Origin: JABSQH01 sp965230015 | GTDB taxonomy: Bacteria; Actinomycetota; Acidimicrobiia; Acidimicrobiales; Ilumatobacteraceae | DNA: 64,000 bases | NCBI GenBank assembly: GCA_965230015.1 | Contig: CBDDKF010000001.1 | Location: 141,205 to 205,204, forward strand | Direction of reading: 5' to 3' | Shown: positions 48,590 to 57,616 of the stretch, piece by piece | Position numbering within the stretch: position 1 is the stretch's first letter | Layout of the letters: each line of letters begins with the position of its first letter | Translations under genes and position numbers: made by a program | The notes under the pieces: generated by a model | Seen by the model: the letters and a program-made list of their open reading frames with translations, nothing else | Told to the model about the DNA's origin: nothing | Database searches by the model: none

Positions 48590-49195
48590 ATGCCGACCCT
48601 CACCGTGAAGAACAGCACCGGCGCCGACGCCGGAAGCGTGGAGCTCGACGACGCCATCTTTGGCGTCGAGCCGAACGTGCCGGTGATGCACCAGGTGGTC
48701 ACCGCCCAGCTCGCTGCCCGTCGCTCGGGCACGCAGAGCACCAAGACCCGCTCCGAAGTTCGTGGCGGCGGCGCCAAGCCGTGGCGCCAGAAGGGCACCG
48801 GCAACGCCCGCCAGGGTTCGACCAACTCGCCGCAGTTCACCGGCGGTGGCGTGGCGCTCGGCCCGAAGCCGCGCAAGTACAACCAGAAGACGCCCAAGAA
48901 GATGATCCAGCTGGCGCTGCGGTCGGCACTGTCCGACCGGGCCGCCGACGGCAAGATCGTGGTCATCGACTCGTGGGGCATCGAGGCCCCGAAGACCAAG
49001 GACGCCAAGGCCGCGCTCGCCGCGCTCGACCTCGATGGCACGGTGCTCGTCGTGTTGAGCCGCGACGACGAGGCCGCCGCACTGAGCTTCCGCAACCTGC
49101 CGAACGTGCAGTTGCTCGAGGCCAGCGAACTCAACGCCTACGACGTGCTGTGCAACGACTGGGTCGTGTTCACGAAAGACGTGGTGCCGTCATGA
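48590..49195 (+). CDS. rplD: 50S ribosomal protein L4
   Basis: 201 residues from ATG 48590, 2 bp after rplC. L4 lines the exit tunnel and in some bacteria represses the S10 operon. The tunnel loop reads KPWRQKGTGNARQGS; most bacteria have KGTGRAR, so Asn replaces an Arg at the tip where macrolide-resistance changes cluster. The C-terminal domain is standard. Confidence 0.96.
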   Translation: MPTLTVKNSTGADAGSVELDDAIFGVEPNVPVMHQVVTAQLAARRSGTQSTKTRSEVRGGGAKPWRQKGTGNARQGSTNSPQFTGGGVALGPKPRKYNQKTPKKMIQLALRSALSDRAADGKIVVIDSWGIEAPKTKDAKAALAALDLDGTVLVVLSRDDEAAALSFRNLPNVQLLEASELNAYDVLCNDWVVFTKDVVPS

Positions 49196-49479
49196 AGGAC
49201 CCCCGCGACATCATCATCGCCCCGGTCGTTTCAGAGAAGAGCTACCAGCTGATCGAGGAGGGCGTGTACACGTTCAAGGTGCACCCCGCGGCCTCGAAGC
49301 CCGAGATCCGCGATGCGGTCGAGGCGATCTGGGGCGTCGAGGTGCTCCAGGTGAACACCCTCAACCGCAAGGGCAAGAAGAAGCGCACTCGCGGCACCAA
49401 TCGCATCGGTACCACGCCCGACACCAAGCGGGCCATCGTCACCCTGGCAGCGGGCGAGATTCCGCTGTTCGAGAACTGA
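49192..49479 (+). CDS. rplW: 50S ribosomal protein L23
   Basis: 95 residues; its ATG overlaps the rplD stop (ATGA), implying translational coupling. L23 lies at the tunnel exit and docks trigger factor and SRP. PRDIIIAPVVSEKSY start and VNTLNRKGKKKR loop are typical. Confidence 0.96.
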   Translation: MKDPRDIIIAPVVSEKSYQLIEEGVYTFKVHPAASKPEIRDAVEAIWGVEVLQVNTLNRKGKKKRTRGTNRIGTTPDTKRAIVTLAAGEIPLFEN

Positions 49480-49486
49480 GCTGATC

Positions 49487-50323
49487 ATGGCGATTCGTTC
49501 CCGCAAGCCCACCAGCCCCGGCCGTCGTTTCCAGACGAGCTCCGACTTCAGCGAGGTCACCAAGACCCGTCCCGAGAAGTCGTTGTTGGTCAAGAAGTCG
49601 AAGACCGGCGGACGCAACAGCTACGGCCGCAAGACGTCACGTCACCGCGGTGGCGGCCACAAGCAGCAGTACCGCCTCGTCGATTTCTACCGCACCAAGG
49701 ACGGCGTGCCCGCCAAGGTCGCCGCCATCGAATACGACCCCAACCGCACGTGCCGCATCGCCTTGTTGCATTACAACGACGGCGAGAAGGCCTACATCCT
49801 CGCTCCTCGCGGGCTCGGTGTGGGCGACGAAGTGCAGAGCGGCCAGGGCGCCGACATCAAGCCCGGCAACGCGCTGCCGCTGCGCTACATCCCCGTCGGC
49901 ACCACGGTGCACAACGTCGAGCTCCGTCCCGGTGGCGGCGGCAAGATCGGCCGCTCGGCCGGTATCGCTGTGCAGCTGGTCGCCAAAGACGGCGACTACG
50001 CCACGCTGCGCATGCCGTCCACCGAGATGCGCCGCGTGATGATCGACTGCCGAGCCACGGTCGGTGAGGTCGGTAACTCCGAGCACGAACTCGTGAAGAT
50101 CGGTAAGGCGGGCCGTAACCGCTGGAAGGGCAAGCGTCCGCAGACCCGCGGCGTGGCCATGAACCCCGTCGACCACCCGCTCGGTGGTGGCGAAGGCAAG
50201 AGCTCCGGTGGCCGCCCGGCCGTGTCGCCGTGGGGCAAGCCCGAGAGCCGTACCCGCAACAAGAAGAAGCCGTCGCAGAAGCTCATCATCCGTCGCCGTC
50301 GTTCTGGACGGGGCCGCCGCTGA
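49487..50323 (+). CDS. rplB: 50S ribosomal protein L2
   Basis: 278 residues, family length. L2 is needed for subunit joining and peptidyl transfer. KTSRHRGGGHKQQYRLVDF, the central GPGxxxK-type region and the C-terminal GVAMNPVDHPLGGGEG with the functionally key His are all present, ending in a basic tail. 7 bp after rplW. Confidence 0.98.
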   Translation: MAIRSRKPTSPGRRFQTSSDFSEVTKTRPEKSLLVKKSKTGGRNSYGRKTSRHRGGGHKQQYRLVDFYRTKDGVPAKVAAIEYDPNRTCRIALLHYNDGEKAYILAPRGLGVGDEVQSGQGADIKPGNALPLRYIPVGTTVHNVELRPGGGGKIGRSAGIAVQLVAKDGDYATLRMPSTEMRRVMIDCRATVGEVGNSEHELVKIGKAGRNRWKGKRPQTRGVAMNPVDHPLGGGEGKSSGGRPAVSPWGKPESRTRNKKKPSQKLIIRRRRSGRGRR

Positions 50324-50346
50324 GCGGTGTGTGAGAGGAATCGCCA

Positions 50347-50630
<284 letters not shown>

Positions 50631-50631
<1 letters not shown>

Positions 50632-51417
50632 TGACCGGTCCCAAGCTCAACGAGGGCGCCACGGTCGCCGGCGAGCGTCCCGGCACGCGGGCGACCGCCA
50701 AGTACGTGCGGGCGTCGGCATCGAAGGCCCGTGAGGTACTCGACCTCATCCGTGGCCTCGACGTGCAGACCGCCGACGAGATCCTGCAGTTCACCGATCG
50801 GCACATCGCTGCCGACGTGCGCAAGGTGCTGGCCAGCGCCGTTGCCAACGCGGTGAACAACGACGATCAAGATGCCGAGGAGCTCTATGTGTTGGCGTGC
50901 TTCGCCGACGAGGGCCCGACGCTGCGTCGCTTCCGCCCCCGTGCCCGCGGCCGGGCGACGCGCATCAACAAGCGCACCTGCCACATCACGGTGATCGTTG
51001 CTCGCATGAGCGATGACCGCCTCGAGCTCCTCCAGGCCGCCGAAGAGCGCGCCGCCAGCTCGGGTGGCCGTGGCCGTCCGCAGTCGAGCGCCGCCAGCCG
51101 CCGTGCCCGCGTCGAGCGCAGCCGCCAACGCGCCGCCGAAGAGTCCGGCGACGAGCTCGACGACGAAGTCGAAGAATTAGAAGACGCCGTCGACGAAGTG
51201 GCCGAAGAGAGTCCGAGGTGGAGGAGTCCACCGATGACGACACCGCCGCCGAGGGAAGCGCCAGCGACGAGGCTGGCGACTCGGCCGACCAGACCGACGA
51301 CAACGAGACGGACAGTGAGGCCGAGTCCATCGACACGGGAAGCGCCAGCGACGAGGCTGGCTCCGAGGCCGTCCAGACTGACGACGCTCAGACGAGCAGT
51401 GAGGCCGAGGAAAAGTA

Positions 51418-51418
<1 letters not shown>
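50631..51418 (+). CDS. rplV: 50S ribosomal protein L22 with long acidic C-terminal tail; frame break in tail
   Basis: The L22 core occupies about residues 15-128 (KYVRASASKAREVLDLIRG; FRPRARGRATRINKRTCHI) and is intact. It is followed by a Ser/Arg/Ala stretch and then an acidic tail. At 51207-51209 the frame changes: the original frame would run into a basic, Thr/Pro-rich sequence and stop at 51497, 80 bp inside rpsC. The frame two bases on stays acidic (ESEVEESTDDD) and stops with TAA at 51418, overlapping the rpsC ATG as expected. One missing base in a GAG run restores it. I therefore give the acidic end; the full product would be about 262 residues, over twice the usual L22. The tail contains a tandem duplication. 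Confidence 0.85.
51253..51415 (+). repeat. 84-bp tandem duplication in the L22 acidic tail
   Basis: Two units start with the same bases (GGGAAGCGCCAGCGACGAGG at 51253 and 51337), 84 bp apart. They encode GSASDEAG followed by QTDD and SEAE in each copy. The period is a whole number of codons (28). Replication slippage in a low-complexity tail is the likely origin. Confidence 0.75.
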
Positions 51419-52305
<887 letters not shown>

Positions 52306-52319
52306 GGAGGAGAACGATC

Positions 52320-52736
52320 ATGTTGATGCCTCGCAAGGTTGCCCACCGCAAGCACCATCGCGGCCGCACGAAGGGCCTCGCCAAGGGCGGGACCGGGCTG
52401 AGCTACGGCGAATACGGAATCCAGGCGCTCGAGCCGGGGTGGATCACCGCCCGGCAGATCGAGGCCGCCCGTATCGCCATGACCCGTTCCATCAAGCGCG
52501 GCGGCAAGGTGTGGATCAACATCTTCCCCGACAAGCCGGTGACGAAGAAGCCCGCCGAGACCCGTATGGGTTCCGGCAAGGGCAACCCGGAGTTCTGGGT
52601 GGCTGTGGTCAAGCCCGGTCGCACGATGTTCGAGTTGTCGTTCCCCGACGAGGGCGCGGCGCGCGAAGCGCTCGAGAAGGCGATCCAGAAGCTGCCCATC
52701 AAGGCGCGGGTGATCACCCGCGAAGAGACGATCTGA
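52320..52736 (+). CDS. rplP: 50S ribosomal protein L16
   Basis: 138 residues from ATG 52320, after an AGGAGG site; ATG 52326 two codons later is also possible and gives the more usual MPRKVAHRK start. L16 organises the A-site region of 23S rRNA. GYGEYGIQ-type loop (SYGEYGIQALEPGWITARQIEAARIA) and RMGSGKGNPEFWVAVV are typical. Confidence 0.96.
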   Translation: MLMPRKVAHRKHHRGRTKGLAKGGTGLSYGEYGIQALEPGWITARQIEAARIAMTRSIKRGGKVWINIFPDKPVTKKPAETRMGSGKGNPEFWVAVVKPGRTMFELSFPDEGAAREALEKAIQKLPIKARVITREETI

Positions 52737-52748
52737 CGGACGAACGAG

Positions 52749-52964
52749 ATGGCACGCAAGAAGAACGACCTCGCCGACCTGAGCCTCGGCGAACTGATCG
52801 ACGAGCTGAAAGAGACCAAGCAGGAGGCACTGAATCTGCGCTTCCGCAATGCGACGGGTCAGCTCGACAACACCGCCGAGATCGGCAAGGTGCGCAAGCA
52901 GATCGCCCGCATCAACACCCTCATTCGCGAGCGTGAGATCGCCGCAGCAGAGGCAGGACAGTGA
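52749..52964 (+). CDS. rpmC: 50S ribosomal protein L29
   Basis: 71 residues, a helical hairpin as usual: LADLSLGELIDELKETKQEALNLRF and KVRKQIARINTLIRERE. L29 lies next to L23 at the tunnel exit. Its stop overlaps the rpsQ start (TGATG). Confidence 0.95.
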   Translation: MARKKNDLADLSLGELIDELKETKQEALNLRFRNATGQLDNTAEIGKVRKQIARINTLIREREIAAAEAGQ

Positions 52965-53323
52965 TGACCGACGTAACGAACGACACCACAACCGAAGCGC
53001 CCGAGGCCGTGGACGAGGCGGCCGCGCCGCAAGCCGAGAGCCCAGCGGTCGCCGAGCAAGCCGTCGAAGAGGGCCGCGGAGCGCGCAAGATTCGTGAGGG
53101 CACGGTCGTCTCCAACGGCATGGACAAGACCGCGGTCGTCGCGGTCGTCGACCGTGTGCGTCACGCCAAGTACAACAAGTTCGTTCTCCAGACCAAGCGC
53201 CTGTACGCCCACGACGAGACCAACGATGTCAACGTCGGCGACAAGGTGCGCGTGATGGAGACCCGTCCGCTGAGCAAGAAGAAGCGCTGGCGGATCACCG
53301 AGGTTCTGGAGCGCGCCAAATGA
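52964..53323 (+). CDS. rpsQ: 30S ribosomal protein S17 with acidic N-terminal extension
   Basis: 119 residues from ATG 52964 (GTG 52961 is one codon upstream); a typical S17 is 80-90. The OB-fold begins near residue 42 (RKIREGTVVSNGMDKTAVVAV) and ends with RPLSKKKRWRITEVLE. Residues 1-38 are acidic and Ala-rich (EAPEAVDEAA, AEQAVEEG), like the NusG and L22 extensions. S17 binds 16S rRNA early in assembly. The next gene overlaps its stop. Confidence 0.95.
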   Translation: MTDVTNDTTTEAPEAVDEAAAPQAESPAVAEQAVEEGRGARKIREGTVVSNGMDKTAVVAVVDRVRHAKYNKFVLQTKRLYAHDETNDVNVGDKVRVMETRPLSKKKRWRITEVLERAK

Positions 53324-53691
53324 TCCAGCAGGAATCGCGTCTGCGCGTCGCCGACAACAGCGGCGCCAAAGAGGTGCTGTGCATCAAGGTGCTCGGCGGT
53401 ACTCGCCGGCGTTACGCGTCGATCGGCGACGTCTTCGTCGCCACCGTCAAGGACGCGATGCCCGGTGCGCAGGTGTGAAGAAGGGCGACGTCGTCAAGTG
53501 CGTCGTCGTCCGCACGAAGAAGGAGAAGCGGCGTCCGGACGGGAGCTACATCCGGTTCGACGAGAACGCCGCCGTGCTGATCAAGGACGACCTGACCCCG
53601 CGCGGTACGCGCATCTTCGGTCCGGTCGGCCGCGAGCTGCGCGATCGCAAGTTTCATGCGCATCGTGTCGCTCGCCCCGGAGGTGATCTGA
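53320..53691 (+). CDS. rplN: 50S ribosomal protein L14, reading frame interrupted twice
   Basis: ATG 53320 overlaps the rpsQ stop and begins a normal L14 (MIQQESRLRVADNSGAKEVL to TVKDAMPGA). The frame then meets TGA at 53476-53478 after only 52 residues. The L14 sequence continues in another frame from about 53472 (GVKKGDVVKCVVVRTKKE to RELRDRKF), and changes back at 53655 to finish as MRIVSLAPEVI and TGA at 53689-53691. Taking out CA near 53470 and C at 53655 would restore a 122-residue L14. The protein is essential and no other copy is in the window. Both changes are therefore probably sequence errors, unless a second rplN exists elsewhere. rplX follows after 2 bp. Confidence 0.85.
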
Positions 53692-53693
53692 CG

Positions 53694-53999
53694 ATGAAGC
53701 TGAAGAAGGGTGACACCGTCGAGGTGATCACCGGCAAGGACAAGGGCAAGCAGGGCGAGATCGCCTTCGTGTTCCCGAAGACCGGCAAGATCATCATCAA
53801 CGGCGTCAACACCGCCCAGAAGCACCAGCGGGCCCAGCGGGCCAACGATCAGGGCGGGATCATCGACAAGGACTTGCCCCTCGATGCGAGCAACGTGATG
53901 CTCGTGCACAAGGGCAAGAAAGTGCGCATCGGTTACAAGGTGCGCGAGGACGGCACCAAGGTGCGTATCGCCCGCCCGAGCGGGGAGGAAATCGAATGA
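53694..53999 (+). CDS. rplX: 50S ribosomal protein L24
   Basis: 101 residues from ATG 53694. The KOW motif (KKGDTVEVITGKDKGKQGEI) is at the N-terminus and IINGVNTAQKHQR follows. L24 is an assembly initiator of the 50S subunit. It overlaps rplE by four bases (ATGA). Confidence 0.96.
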   Translation: MKLKKGDTVEVITGKDKGKQGEIAFVFPKTGKIIINGVNTAQKHQRAQRANDQGGIIDKDLPLDASNVMLVHKGKKVRIGYKVREDGTKVRIARPSGEEIE

Positions 54000-54631
54000 C
54001 CGACACCACCGCTCCCGCTGTGACCGTGCCACGGCTGAAGACCAAGTACAACGACGAGATCAAGTCGGCGCTCAAGGAGCAGCTCGGCATCCAGAACGTG
54101 ATGGACGTCCCCACGGTCGACAAGATCGTGATCAACATGGGCGTCGGTCGTGCGGCTGGTCAGCCCTCGCTGATCGAGGGCGCAGTAGCCGACCTCACGG
54201 CGATCTCCGGCCAGAAGCCGGTGGTCACCAAGGCCAAGAAGTCGATCGCCAACTTCAAACTGCGCGAAGGGCAGTCGATCGGCGTCAAGGTCACCCTGCG
54301 CGGCGACCGGATGTGGGAGTTCCTCGATCGACTGATCTCGATCGCCATTCCGCGTATCCGCGACTTCCGCGGGCTTCCGTCGAAGTCGTGGGACGGCTTC
54401 GGCAACTACACGTTCGGGCTCAACGAACAGACCATGTTCGCCGAGATCGACCCGGACAAGGTCGATCATCCGCGTGGCATGGACATCACCATCGTCACCA
54501 CCGCTCAGGACAACGACGGCGGCAAGGCACTGCTCGACGCATTCGGGTTCCCTTTCAAGCGCGGGGCCGAGGCAGAGGCCGAGCCACGCAAGAAGCGGCG
54601 CAAGCGTCCCTACTACGGGAAGAAGGGCTGA
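53996..54631 (+). CDS. rplE: 50S ribosomal protein L5
   Basis: 211 residues, with about 15 extra N-terminal residues and a basic C-terminal tail (KKRRKRPYYGKKG) beyond the usual 180. L5 binds 5S rRNA and forms bridge B1b. VDKIVINMGVGRA, SIANFKLREGQSIGVKVTLRG and RDFRGLPSKSWDGFGNYTFG are standard. Confidence 0.97.
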   Translation: MTDTTAPAVTVPRLKTKYNDEIKSALKEQLGIQNVMDVPTVDKIVINMGVGRAAGQPSLIEGAVADLTAISGQKPVVTKAKKSIANFKLREGQSIGVKVTLRGDRMWEFLDRLISIAIPRIRDFRGLPSKSWDGFGNYTFGLNEQTMFAEIDPDKVDHPRGMDITIVTTAQDNDGGKALLDAFGFPFKRGAEAEAEPRKKRRKRPYYGKKG

Positions 54632-54639
54632 GGCTCGTC

Positions 54640-54825
54640 ATGGCGAAGAAAGCACTGATCAACAAGGCCAACGCGAAGCCGAAGTTCAAGGTTCGCGCCT
54701 ACACGCGCTGCCGCCGCTGCGGCCGGGCGCGCTCGGTGTACCGCAAGTTCGGTCTCTGCCGAGTGTGCCTGCGCGAGCTGGCGCACGCTGGTGAGATCCC
54801 CGGACTGACGAAGTCGAGCTGGTGA
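54640..54825 (+). CDS. rpsZ: 30S ribosomal protein S14, zinc-binding short form
   Basis: 61 residues from ATG 54640, 8 bp after rplE. Two zinc half-sites are intact: CRRC and CRVC, around RARSVYRKFGL. This short type Z S14 is the usual form in the spc operon of actinobacteria. It ends with the conserved PGLTKSSW. Confidence 0.96.
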   Translation: MAKKALINKANAKPKFKVRAYTRCRRCGRARSVYRKFGLCRVCLRELAHAGEIPGLTKSSW

Positions 54826-54837
54826 GGTAACGCACAA

Positions 54838-55239
54838 ATGATGACCGACCCCATTGCCGACATGCTGACCCGCGTGCGCAACGCGAACGTGGCCAAGCAC
54901 GACGAGGTGCACATGCCGTCGTCGAAGCAGAAGGCGGCGCTCGCCGACCTGCTGACCAAAGAGGGCTACATCGGCGGCTACTCGACGAGCCCATCCACCA
55001 AGGGACCCGGTGAGGTCCTGACCATCCAGATGAAGTACTCCGCCGACCGCGATCGCACGATCTCTGGTCTCCGGCGCATCTCCACTCCGGGCCTGCGGGT
55101 GTACCGCGGCGCCTCGGCGGTGCCGCGTGTGCTCGGTGGCCTGGGTGTGGCCGTGCTGTCGACCTCGCACGGTCTGATGACCGACCGCGAGGCGCGCAAG
55201 CGCAAGGTCGGCGGCGAAGTGCTCTGTTACGTGTGGTGA
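54838..55239 (+). CDS. rpsH: 30S ribosomal protein S8
   Basis: 133 residues from ATG 54838 (ATG 54841 is equally possible). S8 binds the central domain of 16S rRNA and represses the spc operon in some bacteria. TDPIADMLTRVRNAN, ISTPGLRVYRG and the C-terminal STSHGLMTDREARKRKVGGE are typical. Confidence 0.97.
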   Translation: MMTDPIADMLTRVRNANVAKHDEVHMPSSKQKAALADLLTKEGYIGGYSTSPSTKGPGEVLTIQMKYSADRDRTISGLRRISTPGLRVYRGASAVPRVLGGLGVAVLSTSHGLMTDREARKRKVGGEVLCYVW

Positions 55240-55251
55240 CGAGGTAGCGAC

Positions 55252-55794
55252 ATGTCACGAATCGGAAACGCACCCATCACGGTCCCCGCCGGTGTCGACG
55301 TCAACGTCGACGGCCGCACCATCTCGGTCAAGGGCCCCAAGGGCGAGCTGAGCCGGGAGCTGCCTGGCACGATCACCGTCGAGGTCGACGGTGACACGCT
55401 GCGCTGCGCCCGCCCCAACGACGAGAACCAGACCAAGGCGCTGCACGGGCTGACGCGCAGCCTAGTGAACAACATGGTGATCGGCGTCACCGACGGATTC
55501 AAGAAAGAGCTCGAGATCGTCGGCGTCGGTTACCGCGCCGAGCCGCAGGGCCCCAGTGCGCTGCGCCTCAACCTGGGCTTCAGCCACACCGTCGACGTCA
55601 CCGCTCCCGATGGCATCACCTTCGAGGTGCCGCAGCAGACCCAGGTGATCGTGAACGGGATCGACAAAGAGATCGTCGGCCAGGTGGCCGCCAACATCCG
55701 CAGCATCCGCAAGCCCGAGCCGTACAAAGGCAAGGGCGTCCGCTACGCCGGCGAGCGCATCGTGCGCAAGGCCGGTAAGGCCGGCAAGAAGTAG
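55252..55794 (+). CDS. rplF: 50S ribosomal protein L6
   Basis: 180 residues, family length. Two similar domains; the C-terminal signature EPYKGKGVRYAGERIVRKAGKAGKK is complete. L6 binds near the sarcin-ricin loop. 12 bp after rpsH. Confidence 0.97.
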   Translation: MSRIGNAPITVPAGVDVNVDGRTISVKGPKGELSRELPGTITVEVDGDTLRCARPNDENQTKALHGLTRSLVNNMVIGVTDGFKKELEIVGVGYRAEPQGPSALRLNLGFSHTVDVTAPDGITFEVPQQTQVIVNGIDKEIVGQVAANIRSIRKPEPYKGKGVRYAGERIVRKAGKAGKK

Positions 55795-55827
55795 GCGCCC
55801 GCAGGCGCCGCAACTACGGAGCATTCG

Positions 55828-56196
55828 ATGAGCAACATCGCCAACGCCCGACGCAACGGCCGGATTCGCCGCCACCGTCGCGTCCGCAAGAAGATCCACG
55901 GCACCGCGGCCCGTCCGCGTCTGGCCGTGTTCCGCTCGAACAAGCACCTCGCCGTGCAGGTGATCGACGACGACGCCGGCACCACCCTGGCAGCGGCGTC
56001 GACCGTCGAGGCCGACCAGCGCGCTGTTGGTTCGGGCGGTAGCACCGACGCCGCGACACGCGTCGGCCAGCTGATCGCCGAGCGGGCCAAGGCGGCGGGG
56101 ATCACACAGGTCGTGTTCGACCGCGGGGGCTACGCCTACCACGGTCGCATCGCCGCAGTTGCCGCTGCGGCCCGAGAGGCTGGTCTGGAGTTCTGA
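55828..56196 (+). CDS. rplR: 50S ribosomal protein L18
   Basis: 122 residues. The basic N-terminus (RRNGRIRRHRRVRKKIHGTA) and the core RPRLAVFRSNKHLAVQVIDD and C-terminal VFDRGGYAYHGRIAA mark L18, a 5S rRNA binder. Its stop overlaps the rpsE ATG. Confidence 0.97.
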   Translation: MSNIANARRNGRIRRHRRVRKKIHGTAARPRLAVFRSNKHLAVQVIDDDAGTTLAAASTVEADQRAVGSGGSTDAATRVGQLIAERAKAAGITQVVFDRGGYAYHGRIAAVAAAAREAGLEF

Positions 56197-56852
56197 TGGC
56201 CAACGGAAACAACAACCGCGACAACCGCGGCAACAACCCCCGCGATGCCCGAGGCCGCGACGGTGACGATGGCGGCCTGCGCGAGTCGCGGGTGATCACC
56301 ATCAACCGCGTCGCCAAGGTGGTCAAGGGCGGTCGCCGGTTCTCGTTCACCGCGCTCGTGGTGATCGGCGACGGCAACGGCCGCGTCGGGCTCGGCTACG
56401 GCAAGGCCAAGGAGGTGCCCCTCGCTATTCAGAAGGGCACCGAGGAGGCCAAGCGCAACCTGTTCGAGGTGCCGATGGCCGGCAGCACGATCATCCACCC
56501 CGTCCTCGGCACCACCGGTGGCGGCAAGGTGCTGATGAAGCCGGCCGCAGCCGGTACCGGCGTGATCGCCGGTGGCGCGGCCCGCGTCATCCTCGAAGAG
56601 GCCGGCGTACACGACGTGCTGTGCAAGTCGCTCGGTTCGGCCAACCACATCAACGTCGCGCGCGCCACCATCGCCGGTCTGAAGTCGTTGCAGCGGCCCG
56701 ACGAGATCGCGGCCCGCCGCGGGCTCGCCGCCGACGAGTTCGTACCGAAGGGTCTGCTCAACGCCTACAACGAGCGAAACAAGCAGTCGACCGGCGCCCC
56801 CGAGGGCGACAGCGACGACTTGGCCACTGCGGGCTCCGGAGGCTCGGCATGA
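56196..56852 (+). CDS. rpsE: 30S ribosomal protein S5
   Basis: 218 residues. After a disordered Asn/Arg/Gly-rich N-terminus (1-28) comes the S5 core: RVITINRVAKVVKGGRRFSFTALVVIGDGNGRVG, then VLGTTGGGKVLMKPAAAGTGVIAGGAAR. S5 helps in mRNA unwinding and fidelity. It has a Ser/Gly/Asp tail and overlaps rpmD (ATGA). Confidence 0.97.
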   Translation: MANGNNNRDNRGNNPRDARGRDGDDGGLRESRVITINRVAKVVKGGRRFSFTALVVIGDGNGRVGLGYGKAKEVPLAIQKGTEEAKRNLFEVPMAGSTIIHPVLGTTGGGKVLMKPAAAGTGVIAGGAARVILEEAGVHDVLCKSLGSANHINVARATIAGLKSLQRPDEIAARRGLAADEFVPKGLLNAYNERNKQSTGAPEGDSDDLATAGSGGSA

Positions 56853-57040
56853 GCGACGCCACCATCACCGTCACCCAGGTCCGATCCTCGATCGGGACCA
56901 AGCCGAAGCACCGCGGCACGGTGCGGGCACTCGGTCTGGGCAAGGTCGGCGCAACCAACACGTTGCCGGACCGGCCCGAGATCCGCGGCATGATCGCCCG
57001 GGTCCCCCATCTCATCACCGTGTCTGAGGGAGCATCCTGA
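56849..57040 (+). CDS. rpmD: 50S ribosomal protein L30
   Basis: 63 residues from ATG 56849, overlapping the rpsE stop. ITVTQVRSSIGTKPKHRGTVRALGLGKVG is the L30 signature. Its stop overlaps the rplO ATG. Confidence 0.96.
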   Translation: MSDATITVTQVRSSIGTKPKHRGTVRALGLGKVGATNTLPDRPEIRGMIARVPHLITVSEGAS

Positions 57041-57552
57041 TGAAGGTCCACGAGCTCACCCCGGCGCCTGGGTCGCGCAAGCGCGCTAAGCGCGTCGGCC
57101 GCGGCACCGGTGGCCGTGGCGGCAAAACCGCTGGCCGCGGCACCAAGGGCCAGCGCGCCCGCGGCACCGTCGCCCCCGGTTTCGAAGGCGGCCAGATGCC
57201 GCTGAAGCAGCGCGTGCCCAAGCTGAAGGGGTTCAACAACCCGTTCCGCGTGCAGTACCAGGCCGTCAACCTGCACACCCTGGCCGACCTGGCGCCGTCG
57301 CTCGACGGCGCTGCGGTCACACCCGATCTGCTCGTCGAGCGGGGGATCGTGCGCAAGGGCGCCTTCGTCAAGGTGCTCGCCCGTGGGGAGCTGACCACGT
57401 CGGTCGAGCTCCATGTGCACGCCATTTCCGCCGCCGCCGAGCGCGCCGTCACCGCCGCAGGCGGTACGGTCACCCTCGTGCCGCTGCCGTTCCGCGAGGA
57501 GGGAAAGGCTGGTCGCCCCGCTGCGCAGGGCAACCAGTTCGCCAACCGGTGA
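57040..57552 (+). CDS. rplO: 50S ribosomal protein L15
   Basis: 170 residues. The N-terminal Gly/Arg-rich RNA-binding extension (KRAKRVGRGTGGRGGKTAGRG) and the folded C-terminal domain are standard. L15 is a late-assembly protein. secY follows after 64 bp. Confidence 0.97.
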   Translation: MKVHELTPAPGSRKRAKRVGRGTGGRGGKTAGRGTKGQRARGTVAPGFEGGQMPLKQRVPKLKGFNNPFRVQYQAVNLHTLADLAPSLDGAAVTPDLLVERGIVRKGAFVKVLARGELTTSVELHVHAISAAAERAVTAAGGTVTLVPLPFREEGKAGRPAAQGNQFANR

Positions 57553-57616
57553 CCACCGGTCGCACCACCTCCGTATCGGCCGAGGGCTGAGCGCCCGCAG
57601 CAAAGGAACCGCCTGA

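Noticed and set aside
53470..53480. Programmed frameshifting in rplN
   Set aside because: No slippery heptamer or downstream pseudoknot is evident, two separate shifts would be needed, and no L14 is known to be recoded.
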